64,000 nucleotides of DNA from Dipylidium caninum (taxonomy: Eukaryota; Platyhelminthes; Cestoda; Cyclophyllidea; Dipylidiidae). The position numbers were made by a program, and so were the translations under genes. Shown here piece after piece: positions 38,727 to 51,800 of this stretch; the stretch's first letter is position 1, and every line of letters starts with the position of its first letter. The DNA is taken from the NCBI GenBank assembly GCA_017562135.1, contig QEYB01001157.1:248001-312000 (forward strand), in the 5' to 3' direction. The notes under the pieces are model-generated. The model saw only the letters and a list, made by a program, of their open reading frames with translations. It had not been told where the DNA came from and did no database searches.

Positions 38727-41700
38727 TCAGGGGCTCGGATTTGCATCGGGTGAGGAGGAGGTTGTTCCACCCTCCGCGGGAGCAGCCACCTCAGGGCCGG
38801 CGGACTGAGGCGGAGGCTGGCGTTGTTTGCCCACCTTCGCACCGGGTTTCCGACCGCCTTTGCCCCTATTTTTCAACGCCTCCAAACGCTCCTGAGCTCT
38901 GGCCTGGGCTGCTGCGTGTGCCGCTTCGTTAGCTAGAGGACAGGAGGGAGACGATCGAAGATAATGCGAATTAAAATGCAAAACAAATTCAACACCACCG
39001 ATAAAAAAACAGCCAGCCGCCGAGCGCCAATGTGAATGTAGACTTTGTGGGGTGAAAGACAGAATCGAAAGACGAGGACGCATGAAATGGTCTGCAGGCG
39101 GCGTTGGAGCTGCAAGACAGAAGTTTCTGAGTGACCGTTGAGTGGTCGACAAGTCAAAGCGAATGACTTGACCCTTCTCCTTAACTCGGACAACTGTCGC
39201 ACCAGAATAAGAGCAAAATCCAGCCTACGGCCTGGAAGGGCGAAAATACTGACCATATCATCAAGGCACTTCCAGAATGCCTCATTTCGCTCCGATTGAA
39301 CAGTGAAAACGATGCGTTTACCCCATTTATCCTCGATGAGAACACGCCAAGTCCACAAAAAACTCGTAGAGCAGTGTTAATTGGTGGGAGAGATTGAGGC
39401 GCTACGCCATGAAGAATCCATTTCTAAAATCTAATCAAACGCGGATAACGAAACTTCTAAAGGTCTCCTCCCGACACCGAAGGGCAGCCTTCATAAGACA
39501 AATGTTTTCGAGAAAGTTTTAATGTTTTGGGCATTGCATATTTAGGTTGAAATTGATCCAGAGGAGACGTCGACTCCTCCTCCACATTCGAGGTTATTGG
39601 TCGAATGGACGCAAGTAATGGCAGTAACTTCCGCCGAATCGCTGTAAACACGCACACGCAAAGCCACAACCATTCGACTCCGAGTATTTTTTTCCCTTTC
39701 AGGCAGGAGAGTTTATCTTCGAGCGCCTATTTTTAAACCCTCGCTCCGCCGCCTCGTGTGGGTGGAGCGGAAAGAGCACGTTTTTTTGCCCAACTGCAGG
39801 TCTCTTCGTATCTTGGCCTCCGGCCATTGGTAGACTCTTGCCCAGTCCAAGTTGCGGCCATGAGAATGAGGAGGGTTAATTAGTCCCCAAGTCTGTCCCC
39901 AGTCACCCAAGGCGAATAGGCTACAGGGCTCGGCGCTAAACCGCTGAAAAGTTAAGCGTAATGAAGTCATGGAGACGAGCGAAAGCACGTCTTATTTAGA
40001 CTTTTGTTGGGCTCCCTCGGCCTGCCAGCTGCACAAGTTGACAAGGAATGTGTTAAATAGGTGACGCTAGTGGCGAGTATACTCGAGAAACAAAATTAAG
40101 GACACAAGTAAAACGCGTAGAACCAAGAAAGTACATTAAAAATGTGGATGTTTTTGCAAATTTTTACGTCGAGGACTCGATTTCTACTGGGGCTGTTAGA
40201 TGGAACAAGGGAAGTGCCAAGGAGGATGTCGCTGAGGACTAGAAAAACTGTGGAGTAGAGGTATTTTGGTGACATGATGCGAACCATCGTACGCACGGAG
40301 AAACCATGGCTTTGGGCAGCCTCGAAAATGGCTTGTAAATTAGTAAAAACAGGCTCTCGTAGGTAAATTGTCGAAAGGAGGGAGATCCGTGTGCATACTA
40401 AGGAGATGAATGGAAGGGGGGCAAATAAGTGCAAGCAGACGCCGTGGCAACTTGAGCAAAAGGTTCATTAGCTGATGGCGACCTATTTGGACGTGAATAC
40501 AAGTGCCATTCGCTCAACGGAGTGAACAACACAGCAGATCGAGCAGTGGGGAGTCGGCGAGGGTCCATTCAGACACAAGGCGTGGCGAGAAAAAACAAAC
40601 CTCAAAGGTTTCGAACCAAATGGATGCGTTAATTTTAAAAAAAAGTGAATTTCAAATAAAGGACTCAACAGAGTGGTAGAATGGGCGACCAAATACTTTG
40701 TATGAAAAAAGCCTTAGAAAAGAAAGATTCCAAGCAAATTAAACTCAGACCTGTGATGAAAAATAGACAGTCGGCCTTGATATTCATTAAAAACCGCAGA
40801 AGAGGAATCATTCGCATTCAGAATAAAATATAAACGGAGAAGAAACGTGAATACACCAATTATAAAGCATTTGCCACTATTAAAGAGGATCTTAGGATAA
40901 CACAAGAAAGGCGTCTCATAACAATGCAAATTAGGGGCTCACGTCCCAAATTGTCAGTCGGAGGCCCACGGAAGCAGGTAAGAGAGAATTAACAGACAGG
41001 ACAAGAATAAATAAGGCCAAGGATGCTCTAATGCGCTTCGCTAAGATTATGCGTTGGCCAAGGCGATACGGGAAAATCTTAATTCAACCCGATTCCATGC
41101 AGTGGACAGAATAGGCATTATTTCACAGCGGTGAAGTTGGCCAAGCAGTTGGAAAAGAACCTAACAGCTAAGAGATAAAAAGTACCCATAAGAGGAGCAA
41201 GAGGAGGTGGCTACAATGTCCATGAGGCAGACTGGAAAAAAATTTGGATATGGAAAGTGAATGCAACTACGACAATATAATTTATGGTCTAAGTAAAAGG
41301 TGGGAAATAATTAGGAGGCTCGAGCTTACATAGGATAAACCAAAAAAGTTAGCTGGAATAAGACGAAAAAAGCTCCAGTAGTGTTGAAGATTTGATGGAA
41401 AATCCAGACGGGCGAGGAAAGTCAACAGGGACAAACCCCTAAGGCTGAATAAAGCGCAAATTGTCTATAAAAATTCACCCAAAGGAGAATTTGGTGGAGG
41501 AAATCCGAGGTTGCTTAGATAGACTGATTTACTAACGACAAGAAAGAATACCTGCCTAGGGAAGAGTCCAAAGGGTACGCTGAAGCGAGACAGTCGGCCC
41601 CAAAAGCCAGGGAAAGGTAAATATTCGAACGAGAGGGAGCAAATGTAAAGAAATCAAAAAAAACCGTAAAGTCAAATCTTAAGAAACTCCTAAGATAAGG

Positions 41701-44011
41701 TTTTTAACTCCTAGTCCGAATACTAGAATGCGGAATTGAAAAAAGGAGGAGTTTGGGTATGTTCCGATAAGGACCAACGAAGGCGAAGAACACCGTACCT
41801 AAGGCGTGACAGAAAACCCACTGATATTTAAGACAATTCACTTTGACAGTGAATGCAACGTAATAATGGAACGTGCAGAGACATGAGGTACTTAAATTAG
41901 ACAAGTAGAATGGAATGAGAAAAAAGACGGCCTGTACGAAATAAATTGTAGAGTGGGGTGCAAATGCTGATGACAAGAAATGCGGGCCAAGTCACCTTCC
42001 TTCTGTTGCGCCATATTTCTTTCCGCTCTCTCACGTTTTCTACGAATTATTCGGAGAATTGCCATATCCCGCTCCAAATCAGCTTGCGATTTGGGCGTCG
42101 CCCTGTAAGGGGTAGAGAAAAACTCGGAATGTCAACCTGCCCAATGGATTTGAAAAGCCAGAAGCTATAACTCGTCGCAATTATGGATGAAGTATAAAAA
42201 TATCAATTTGGAAAAATGATAAGCCTTATAAACGCCACTTAGAATATAAAGCAGAAAACTAGAACAAAAGTTTTATAATTGACATATACCTAATGGCCAA
42301 AAAATGCATGATTAACTCATTAACTGCTTGCCCACAGAGCTTTTACAACGATGTAATTTAACAGGGGTAGAAGGGGGGTCACAAAACCAATTATTCGCAC
42401 TTGAGCAATGAATAGGGTCGAGCAATCATAACGGTTAGTCAAACTTTTCAAGTCAAGTTAACCAAAGAACTTTATTCACCGATTCCGTGGCTCACGTTGG
42501 GCTGCATTACCATCCCGGTTGGGATTGTGAACCTCGATCAAGTGGGAAACACCATTGGGTCTGGAGGCTTTCTCATTCTCCTCTTCGTCATCATCACTGC
42601 TTGTACCAACATAATTATAGTCCTTGGGAGAGGTGAAATCGACAGCTTCGACTTCGGGCTGAACACAGAAAACACAATTGCTACTCAAACGCACTGTAGT
42701 GGAAATATCATGGGGTAGAGATCAGAAATGCAGTATCACAATCGATTAGCAAAAGCCTCGAAAAACGTTGAGCATCTCGATGATACTACTATATAACTCA
42801 GATATGGTGCGGATAAAGTAAAAAAGATAAATGCACTTACCAGTAACCAAAAAAAGCAGAAAGGAAATGAGTAAAATTTAAAGAAAGATATTCACGACTC
42901 TTGCTCATCACACGTTCCTACCTACAAGTGATGGGGCGGCAAACAGTGTTAGATGACTAAAAGAGGTTTTATACAGTGTAGAGGGTCCCCATTGAACACC
43001 GAATGAGAAGTATACGATGCTAATGCGAATAAAGCTACATTCATGGTATTTTCATTAAATAAACATGAAGAGTTAGGGAGACACGATTGACATTAAATGC
43101 GGATTGCATGATCTGGGATCTTTACGATACACAAAGTGAGGGAGGATTTCCCGTGAAGCCAAACCCAAATAGCCAAGTATTAGTTGAAAGAACCTAGTGT
43201 AAGGTTGTTTCAAAGAAATAGTGAACGTACCCAGCAAAATACTCAATTTATAAAAGGGGTAAAACCTATTCGTAACACTCGACATCATTATTAGATACGA
43301 GAATTTGAATTGATTACGCGTAAAAAGCATGTTTATTTTCTGAAATCCACAGTAAAGTAGATCAACGTAAAAGCCCACAAAGGACGTACACAAATAGACA
43401 ACTATAAAAAGCAAATAACAAGGAGGGATATCTGGGGAAATCGAAGCATACTGAAACGGAAACGAATACCACCAGTTATTTATCCCTTCCAAATTTGTAC
43501 ACAGAAGAAATTTTAGGGCTGATTCACATTGATGGCGACTTGCAGATACTTATCTAAACCCATTAAGTGGAATTTTAATGGCGCAAAAAGAGGAGAGATT
43601 AAGGGTTGGGCACTCCTCGACACTTTTAGAGAAACAAAGCTGTGTTGAGGTAGTGCGGTTAGTGAATATAGGTTTAAAAGTAGGATTGACAAACAAGTTT
43701 AACTTTGGAAACCCGAATTAGGTTCTGAAAATTCAACCGATTGCAATTCCGATGGGAATTTGGGATTGGCAATAAGAAGGTCATAAAGAGAAATACATAT
43801 AAACTGTCCGCACTTCAAGTTTCCAAAGGACCGCCTCTGGAACGGTGAACGAATGGCCGCCACCGCGTTGTGGTTTCCTTCCTAATGCAATAACAGCACA
43901 AAATATGAAGGAATTTTAGTAAAATTGCATTGTGCGACGATTAGGCTGAAATGATTTATCGGTATGACTAATTACTTGATTGATTAAACAGAGGGAGCAC
44001 TCACGCGACAT
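38727..44011 (-). CDS. PDAP1: 28 kDa heat- and acid-stable phosphoprotein-like (PDAP1 family)
   Basis: Five coding exons: 44011-44005 (only ATG TCG C, then gtgagt), 43881-43814 (an alternative donor ends it at 43832), 42658-42480, 42102-41996, 38932-38727 (TGA). All joins keep phase, giving about 188 residues against 181 in human. The N-terminus MSRRKPQRGGGHSFTVPEAV matches the basic Gly-rich start and SPEE region of PDAP1. Next comes an acidic run (SSDDDEEENE), then the family hallmark GVSHLIEVHNPNR (GVEGLIDIENPNR in human). Then QADLERDMAILRIIRRKRERAE corresponds to AKADLARLAIIRKQREEA. The tail is Ala/Arg-rich, then Gly/Pro/Ser-rich. PDAP1 is a small, mostly disordered phosphoprotein linked to PDGF-A binding and RNA regulation. 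The conserved block around SRREREEIEKQKAKERY, normally between these two parts, is absent; I found no exon for it in 42103-42479. Intron 4 (38933-41995) is 3.1 kb, AT-rich and has no clear content. Confidence 0.82.
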
Positions 44012-44064
44012 GACGTAACCGAAGCACTGGAAGTTGTACACGCCTGGAATGGCGTGCTTAAATC

Positions 44065-44083
44065 AGCCGGCAATTTGCCGGCT
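44065..44083. promoter_or_regulatory. 19-bp palindrome upstream of the PDAP1 start
   Basis: AGCCGGCAA-T-TTGCCGGCT, a perfect inverted repeat with 9-nt arms, centred about 63 nt upstream of the PDAP1-like ATG (minus strand). Its place in the likely promoter or 5' UTR suggests a binding site for a symmetric factor or a hairpin; the role is inferred from position only. Confidence 0.35.
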
Positions 44084-46029
44084 TAAACACGACATCCAGT
44101 AGCCATATTAGGCAATTAATTATCATATATTCAGTGGTTTATGTGCACTCACTTCAACAGAACCAAAATTACTTATCTTTAAAAGTGCGATGAAAATTTT
44201 TGAAGCCGCGATTGGGGTTACAATACTTGAACTCCCAAAATCCTTACCTTACTCCCAGAAAGCATCATAACTAATTATAGTAGTATTCGCGTTCCAGATC
44301 TTTTAGTGAACGGAAGTGTCGCTTCATGCACGGAGTTTATGTATCGAGTTTTTTTATCTATACACCATGTACTAAATTTTTACAGACCCTGATATCTTTA
44401 GTAAACCGTTTATCAATAATCATCACTCGGTTGATTTTACAACCCTTACGTGCACAGCATGCAAATTTAGAGTAATATTTAGCTCAAAATGTCGTATAAA
44501 CGCCAATTTTTTTAAGATAGTTTTAGAGGTTCTCCATCCCTGCATTTGTATTTTTCTATCAAAATCAAAACATTTTAGTTGGGGAGATAATTAACAACAA
44601 TGAGTCCATGTACACCGATAAGTGTAATGATTTGTCTCCGCGTGCTTCCTTCATTTAGAGCCTTCAGACGTTGTACAAAACATAACTTCCCCTACCACTT
44701 TTATGCTTGAAGATTGTCTTTTAGTCCTATGATTAAACATAGGGCGTTAAAAGCGTTTCTGATACTAATACAGAATTTTGCTCATGCTGGACTCTAAAAT
44801 ATTTGGCTGCATGATGAGTGAAAGCAAATCCTCACCACTTCCTGCCTTGTGGTGGGTTTCCCGTTAGACCTTACATCATTCTATACTAAGGTGCGCTCTC
44901 TCAGTAAACAGACGTAATTGCTAACGGAACTGTCATATTTCCGGTCCATTCAAATTTTCATTTCATGCTATTTTGGAGATAACGTTGAGGTTGTGTTTAA
45001 ATGTATTTGCTATCAGAATCAAAATGCCTTAAAAAACAACGGAATGATCACATTCTGCTAAACACATTAAAGAGCCCAGAGGATTTTACTCTCTAAACAA
45101 ACCTGCATTGTACATGTTAGGGGACTTTGTGGCTGCTTTTCCTTGTTAGTTCAAGAGAAAAACATCTTCACTCAAACGTAAGGCCTTTACGCTGTATCGA
45201 GAATGAAATTGTCACGACGGTGTTCCTGTGTGCTGGAGGTCCTTTCTCGTTCCACTTCGTATTCAAACCGTGGAACGATGACAAGCCACTGACGTCCGTG
45301 GAATCGAAGAGTGTCTGTGGATTGGCCCCAGTGTCGTCAGCTCGTCAATTACCGTTGATTTTCAGTGCCTCTCTTGTCAAACAATCGAGGTTTCACCCCT
45401 TCCCTTCGCCGTGTTTAGGCTTTGTTTCTTGGCAACGAAATTGGCTTTTTTTTCTCAAAAGGGGTTGTTTATCGTGGCCACCAATGTAGCTAGTCTCCTC
45501 TTCTTCTTTTTCTTGACAGTGAAATGCGCCCCATTCTCCGACCGCGTACATTGTCTTTCCACCGCAGTTGCATACGATGGAAGGCGACACTTCACTGTAC
45601 CGTCTAAGCCAAGTGGAAAATTTCCCCATTTACCCAACGACCTCATCGACTGTGGGCTGAGCGTCCGTGGAGGTGTTGACCCCACAGACCTGTGGAGGAG
45701 AAAAGCGGACAAAAGGTGCTCGTTTTCACGTGGCATCAACTAAAATCTACTGATATTTGCCAAATCGACACGCCTGCTGAAGGCGAGTGCAAAGCCGCGT
45801 TCCAAGGCGCCAACGGTGACGTGTTGATAAAAATAGACGTGAATTTAATGGGTGGGCAGAGCACCGCCTCTCACGTCAACCCGCCGACGAGGTGAGGGTG
45901 CGAGATTTGCTAACTACCGACGCCCACAACGTCGTGTCAACCGACTCCTCGGTCTCGACACCACGTGATATCAAACGGGGTGTTTATCTCCAGAGGCTAA
46001 AAGAAGTCCGTTGGGAGGAAAATCACCTT

Positions 46030-46055
46030 CCCCGCCCCGCCCCGCCCCGCCCCCG
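46030..46055. repeat. (CCCCG)n pentanucleotide repeat
   Basis: Roughly five CCCCG units in spacer DNA. It is GC-rich simple sequence; on the opposite strand the G-runs could form a G-quadruplex. Confidence 0.75.
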
Positions 46056-46734
46056 TCCGGGGTGAGTTAAGACAATTAGCCGGGGATAATTGGCCTGAGG
46101 GGGGAGGCGGCCTTCATCTCACCGCCTCCCCCTTCACATCCTCCCGGCGGACTTGCCGTGCATGGAGGAAGACGGTGGGGAATTGGCAGGGTGGGGAGGA
46201 TGTGATTAAAGTCGCCTCGCCTCAGCTCCTCGTGTCGTCGATCGCGATTCTGGCCGAGTTCCGCCTGGAAACTGTTGACGCGAGACGAGGGACGCGGGAA
46301 AGGCCGGCCAAATGACAGTGAGACAGCTCAGAAAGCCTCAAAAGCCTCCTTTTCATTTAAAGTTTAGTTTCTTTTCTGTGAATTAAACAAAATATTATCG
46401 CTCTCATCCATCTACAAACTTTTATAACATAATGTAAATTCTTTTGTTATTAATAATTACTTCTTATCAGCACGAGAGCAATTTGTACATCCAAATTTAA
46501 GAAATGAATTTTATCTTTTAATGCAAAAAAACTGAATCACTGCTTGTTTGATATCTCCTACACTTTATCACAATTTTTTGCCCTTTAAGAAGTCCTATTA
46601 AGAGAAAAAAGGAAAAAAGTGGTAGTTGGAGTGAGGGAGGGAGGGCGGAAGGGTTCCTAGTCCGGGGAATATGATGGACGCAACGGAGTTTGCGAACCCA
46701 CTTCTGTAATTTCTTTACCCATGGCAGAATAATG

Positions 46735-46917
46735 TCCTTCCTTCCTTCCTTCCTTCCTTCCTTCCTTCCTTCCTTCCTTCCTTCCTTCCTTCCTTCCTTC
46801 CTTCCTTCCTTCCTTCCTTCCTTCCTTCCTTCCTTCCTTCCTTCCTTCCTTCCTTCTTCCTTCCTTCCTTCCTTCCTTCCTTCCTTCCTTCCTTCCTTCC
46901 TTCCTTCCTTCCTTCCT
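46735..46917. repeat. (TTCC)n tetranucleotide microsatellite, about 180 bp
   Basis: About 45 TTCC units, almost uninterrupted; one unit is shortened (TTCTTCC) near 46855. All purines lie on one strand. The translated Lys-Glu-Gly-Arg or Phe-Leu-Pro-Ser repeats are artefacts of the satellite, not proteins. Confidence 0.97.
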
Positions 46918-48433
46918 GTCTCTTGAACGTCACCGGTCTCTTTTCTTGCAACTGCTGTCTTCAAATTACTCACTTGTTGACCAGACGTCTCCGAAGGGAA
47001 CTTCTCTTTCGGTTGCAACAGCTCACAATGCAGCTGTCCTCGGCTGGCCCGCCCATTCCCAGTCAAATTTGGCTTTGAGATGGAAAGACGAGTCTGTCCG
47101 CCTTCCCCCTGAGTCCACTGCCTTCCGATTCTTTCGTGGACGGTCCGCTGGTCATCCCCGGCTATCCTCCGGTTCAAGCAAGCAGAAATGTGCATTCGAC
47201 GACTCGATCATCCAACCTCTCCTCAGTTCATTCATGTGCCACACACTTGGCATTTTTTTCACATCATTCGTCTCTCTCCAAGGTGGTTCGCTGAAGCGAA
47301 TCAATCCGCTTTGCTGTCTCCGATGGTGTCGGAGGAGAAACTCGCTCCAACGCGGTCTCTCCACAACCCTGGTCGTCGATCAAAGACGGTCGTCCAGAAG
47401 GCGGCTCGTCGTCGGGCGGGCCGAAGTCACCTCCTTCAAGTCTTTCTCACCGCCTTCTGCATATCACCTCACAAACTGCACTTCTATTAAATTCTAACAC
47501 TTTTTCCCGGTTGAATTTCGTTTCAAATGGCCACTCTGCCGCTTCACAGTTGGGACTAGCGCAAAAAAACTCTGTTTTGTCTTTTCTTCCTTTGTTAATT
47601 TTTCGCGTCAGTAAGTGTACATTAAGTGAGAGGAGTACAGTGGCCGAACATGTGCCAAATAAACACGTGCTTAATGTCAAAAAAATTGGTGTCATGGCAA
47701 CGGACTAATTTTTCGGTAGACCCTGATAGAATGCGAGAAAGAGGGCGCCTTTTTGGGGTTCCCATCACTGGTTTAGCAGCCTCATTGGTGAGGTATTTTT
47801 ACAGTTTTTTTTATCAAGGGGGACTTTAGAGTGTACACGCATCGACTAGGGGCATCTGGGAAGTCGCCGTCGTCCACACCGCCACCGAGGAATCCGTTGA
47901 AAGGACCAGCGGAGCAGGCGGAAGCGTGAGCTACCCTCCGGACGGGACGACTGAACCGAGCGAATACGGTGGAGGCGACCGCGCTGAGCCCCACAGAAGA
48001 CACGAGAGTGGCGAGGGTGCTCCTGCCTCCTCGGTGGCCTTCTAGGCTTTCGTCGGGTTGTCTATCCGCGCCTGCCTTCCCCCTCTCCCTCCTAAAGCGG
48101 TGGCGCGGCCGCAGGGCCTCCGGTTCAGCGCTTCCGGCCGATGTTCTCAGAAGGGAAGGCCAAAAACGGCCGGCAGGACGTGAATGCTGACGCCTAAATG
48201 CCCCTGGCTAGACGGAAATTTAAGTGTTTTCCTCGCTTTCGCCCTGCCCTCATCCCCGGGGGGTTGAGCCCTTCCATCGACGCCCTCTCGGTTCTGCCAA
48301 CGTCGCCACCATCGCCGACAACGCGGACGCAATTTCCTCCAGCAGCCCCGGAGGAAAACTCGCTCCGCCACGCCGAGCAACGCGGCTCGCATGGCTGCAA
48401 GCGGGCAAGAAGTGGGCGCAGCAGTCGTCGCTT

Positions 48434-48439
48434 TTTATT
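48434..48439 (-). promoter_or_regulatory. Candidate polyadenylation signal of the calbindin gene
   Basis: AATAAA on the minus strand about 415 nt past the calbindin stop. It is the nearest canonical signal I found; the assignment rests on distance only. Confidence 0.4.
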
Positions 48440-48854
48440 ATCCCCCAGTGGCGGCTCTGTGTCTCTCGCCAAGCCCATTCCCGCCTCTCTGCCCATTGTC
48501 TTTGTACCGAAATACCCTCGCCCGCTGTGTGCAACTCTCGGGGGCTGCAGCGCATACAAAATCCGCCATTCGGTACATGCGACGTCCGTAGCGAAACGCC
48601 CTCCCAACGCAGAACGGGGACGAGCTCTGCCCCCAAACTGCGCGGTGTAGAGGCAAAAGGCGACTCCCAAGGTGCTGGGAATTACGAATGTGGCCATTCG
48701 GCTTTACTCGTCTCCTCGCCGCGCCTTCCCCTTTCCGTCCACTTCTCTGACGTGGAGGAGCAGCGGGTAAGGCGAGGCGGAGGGGGAGAAATTCGTCCAT
48801 GGAAGGGGAGTCAGTTGAGGGGGCGGGGCGGGTGGGGCGGGTCGACGAGTCGCC

Positions 48855-51800
48855 TCACTTCTCGGAGATTTGGCGTTGCACACGGAGCATCATCTTCAAC
48901 TCGTCAATGTAAATCTTCCCGTCTTTGTCCGCGTCCCAGTTGGTCAGGAGGGCATCCTTGATGCAGCGCAAATCCTCGTCGTCGTAGTCCTGTCGACAAA
49001 GGAGAGGAAGGAATAAACAGTCGACGTTAAACGTGAAGCGAGAGCTGACGACTTCTTCGATGTGTGCGATGTTTCCGTCCTTTGACTGGCCAGACGTGAG
49101 GCGACTTTTGGAGGTTCGAAGGGGGAAGGACAATCTGAAGACTCGCCATTTGAAGTGCTAAATTTTTTGCGTGGTGGCTGAACTGCACTTCTTTTTGGCA
49201 GCATTGATTTGACAGTCAAATGAAAGTGAAATGGACTGGGTGCGTCAGTAACCGGGACCCCCACAATCTCGTCGTGGCGGTGTCGTGACTCTCATGTGAC
49301 GCGTTCTAGGGCCAAAATAACATGCTGACGCCAACCGTCCATGGCGCGACGGTCTCCGCGTAGCTGAGACCGAACGACCACCGCATTCCTCCGTTACCGT
49401 CCATCCAGACTGGACTGACGCAGTGTGTCTCGTCTAATTCCCAACTCCACTCTCCTACTCTACGGTGAATGATCCTCGTAGCGGTGCTTACTACTCATTC
49501 GATTTAAGCGTCTGTCTGCAAGAGGAGAAGCGAAAACGTCGGCCAGATGAGGAATGGACAGCTGTGTGGCGGAGATAAATCAACGTCATCTTGGTTTTTG
49601 TCTTTACAAGAACCGGTCAAAATCCACGCCGCCTCTATTTCGTTTTAGGGGTCAAAACAGTCTTGAAAATCCTCACTCTCCCACGAAAAACTCGACCGAA
49701 AGGAGGTTGAATGTTTAGAATCGTGGGCGGTTGTTGGACGAGGAAACGTTTACCTCCCGAGAATTCTACCAAGTCGAGGCTTATGTACTCCGAAGAGAGG
49801 CGTCGGGCCTCTGCCAAAGGAATTACTCAATAAGACGAGCATTATTTTACCGTCCATCATCACTTTTTTCGGTTGTAAGAGTTGAAACGGAAGGGAAGAA
49901 AGACGGCTATTTTGCCTAGAAGTTGTATTTTAGTTCACTCGAGCTTCAAATGGGAAAAAAATTTTCGTAATGGGAGACGAGGCCTCGTCGTAGACGAGCG
50001 GAGGAAAGCGGTCGTCGACGGAGTTAATGCTCCGTCGGGAGCGGAGGACGAGGCTCAACACTTTGATTCCAACCAAAGAATCACACTGAAACAACTAAAC
50101 TTACTCCTCTACCTCCAAACACCATCACAGTGAATGCTTGTTTATTTTTCAGCGGGCGAGGGAGGCAGTGGGCGGCTCGCAGTTGGCGGCTGAAGGTCTC
50201 TTTCCAACTTGTCAATTACATTTTTGGGCAGAGAGTCAATGGACTGTCAAAAGACGACCTTGAAGCTGTTTCGCGATGGAAATGGGCCGAAGGGAGTGTC
50301 CCAAGGCCCGGAGTTTCGGCACCGAGGCTGCTGAAGGCGCAGAGCCCACGAGCAATAAATTACTTTTACTGCACGCAAGTGGGGAGGCAATTTTAAGGCC
50401 TACTTGAATGTCACGCCTGTTTAAGCTGCAGCGCAGCGATTTTACGGGGGAAAAATGCTCAGCACTGCAGAAGTCTTTCTCACCGACTCCGCGTCAAATC
50501 TGCACGCAGTGGAGTGAGTCCTTAACGCCCACATCGCATGGAAGCGTCAGAAGGGGAGGAAATCCTCGTGGAAGTGCTCCGATGGGCGGCCGAACTACGA
50601 GTCTTAGTGGCTTTCGACAGGTGGAAGTCACAATTGCGCCGATATGGAGTCTACTTAAATGAGAATTTAAGTAGTTTAAGTCAAGAGAGTGATTTTTCTC
50701 CCTACGTGAAGATAATCGTTTGGCCGCTGAAGTCACGGGACTTTGCAATTGAGAGGAAAGGACGCAAAACCTCAGTGGGACCGGACTGACCGTAGAGCGA
50801 ACAGCACTTTGGGGTGGGTGTCGACCGCAGACGTCGCACAGAGTGCCTCGGGCCTCTCGCACTGGAAGCCGGTCAACCTGCTGCCGTGATATTCAACGCG
50901 ACAAGCTTGCACTGTTGTCGACTACTTCGTCCTCATTTATTTCCACACGCAGAGTGTTACCGCCATGAAAAGCCAGTTTTTTTAATGGGGAAAGTTATTC
51001 TCGCTCGCTCAACTCCTCCTTCTCCTCATGTCCTCGCACGAATGGGAGTTGGTGTTCCTGCCTTATATCATCAGAACGCTTAATTAAGCTTTAAATTATC
51101 AGCCAGGAGGACCAGGCCGGTGGAGCGCGGGAGAGGGGCGGTAGAAAGGAAGGAAGGAAGGGCATGAGGGGAGAACAAGGACGGAAGTGACTTCCACCGT
51201 CGACAGAACGAAATAAATGAACAGCGTTAGTCTTAGTCGGTTAAGTTATCTCCGTACCAATGACGGCAATCTTCACCTCTTCGTTCTGCGCTGCTAAAAT
51301 TTTGTCATTCTGCTCGCTTAACCTGTGACTTTTGTCTGATTGCCTGCCCAGGTTTGTGTGTGTGTGTGTAGAGAATTGCCTGAGAACGGATAAATCTTGT
51401 AATTAAGGCTCTCATGTGAACGGGAGGCCAATTAAGGCACCGCTAACTTTTTTACCTAATTGAGCAGGGAAAATAAATTCCTTTGACGCGCCTCTCCTCT
51501 TGCTTGAGGAGGATTTGACCTAAGACGCCCACCAGTCCAGGCAACGGGGTGATGTGGTTCCGTGGACGTGGCCGGAGCTCCCGCATTTTCGTCTCTCCCA
51601 CTCGTATCGATGGGAACCCCCCCGTGGGCCATTTAGGGGGCAAAAATCCCAGTGGAATTAGACTGGGAGAGCATAAAATGTGCACGGTGGAACACGTCTG
51701 ACACCCGCCGCCCTCGCGGGAAACAGTTTTAGCGTCCTGTCTTGGTGACGGCGTCGAAGGGGTGGCAGAAAGCACGAGATGGGAACTCATCCACTTATCC

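Larger units (their letters stand above)
44012..48433. other. Spacer between PDAP1-like and calbindin genes
   Basis: About 4.4 kb. It holds the PDAP1 promoter side (44012 onward), AT-rich sequence to about 45100, and low-complexity tracts: (CCCCG)n at about 46030-46055 and the long (TTCC)n at 46735-46917. Open frames at 45127-45900 and 46946-47500 show no family resemblance. I see no gene. Confidence 0.55.

Noticed and set aside
40096..40434. Minus-strand open stretch in PDAP1 intron 4 (AIFEAAQSHGFSVRTM onward) as an extra exon
   Set aside because: It has acceptor- and donor-like ends, but the PDAP1 exons on either side already join in phase and the sequence matches nothing I know.
46518..47195. 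Long minus-strand frame encoding a Lys-Glu-Gly-Arg repeat protein
   Set aside because: It is simply the translation of the (TTCC)n microsatellite and its flanks; no domain, and all three frames of the repeat stay open.
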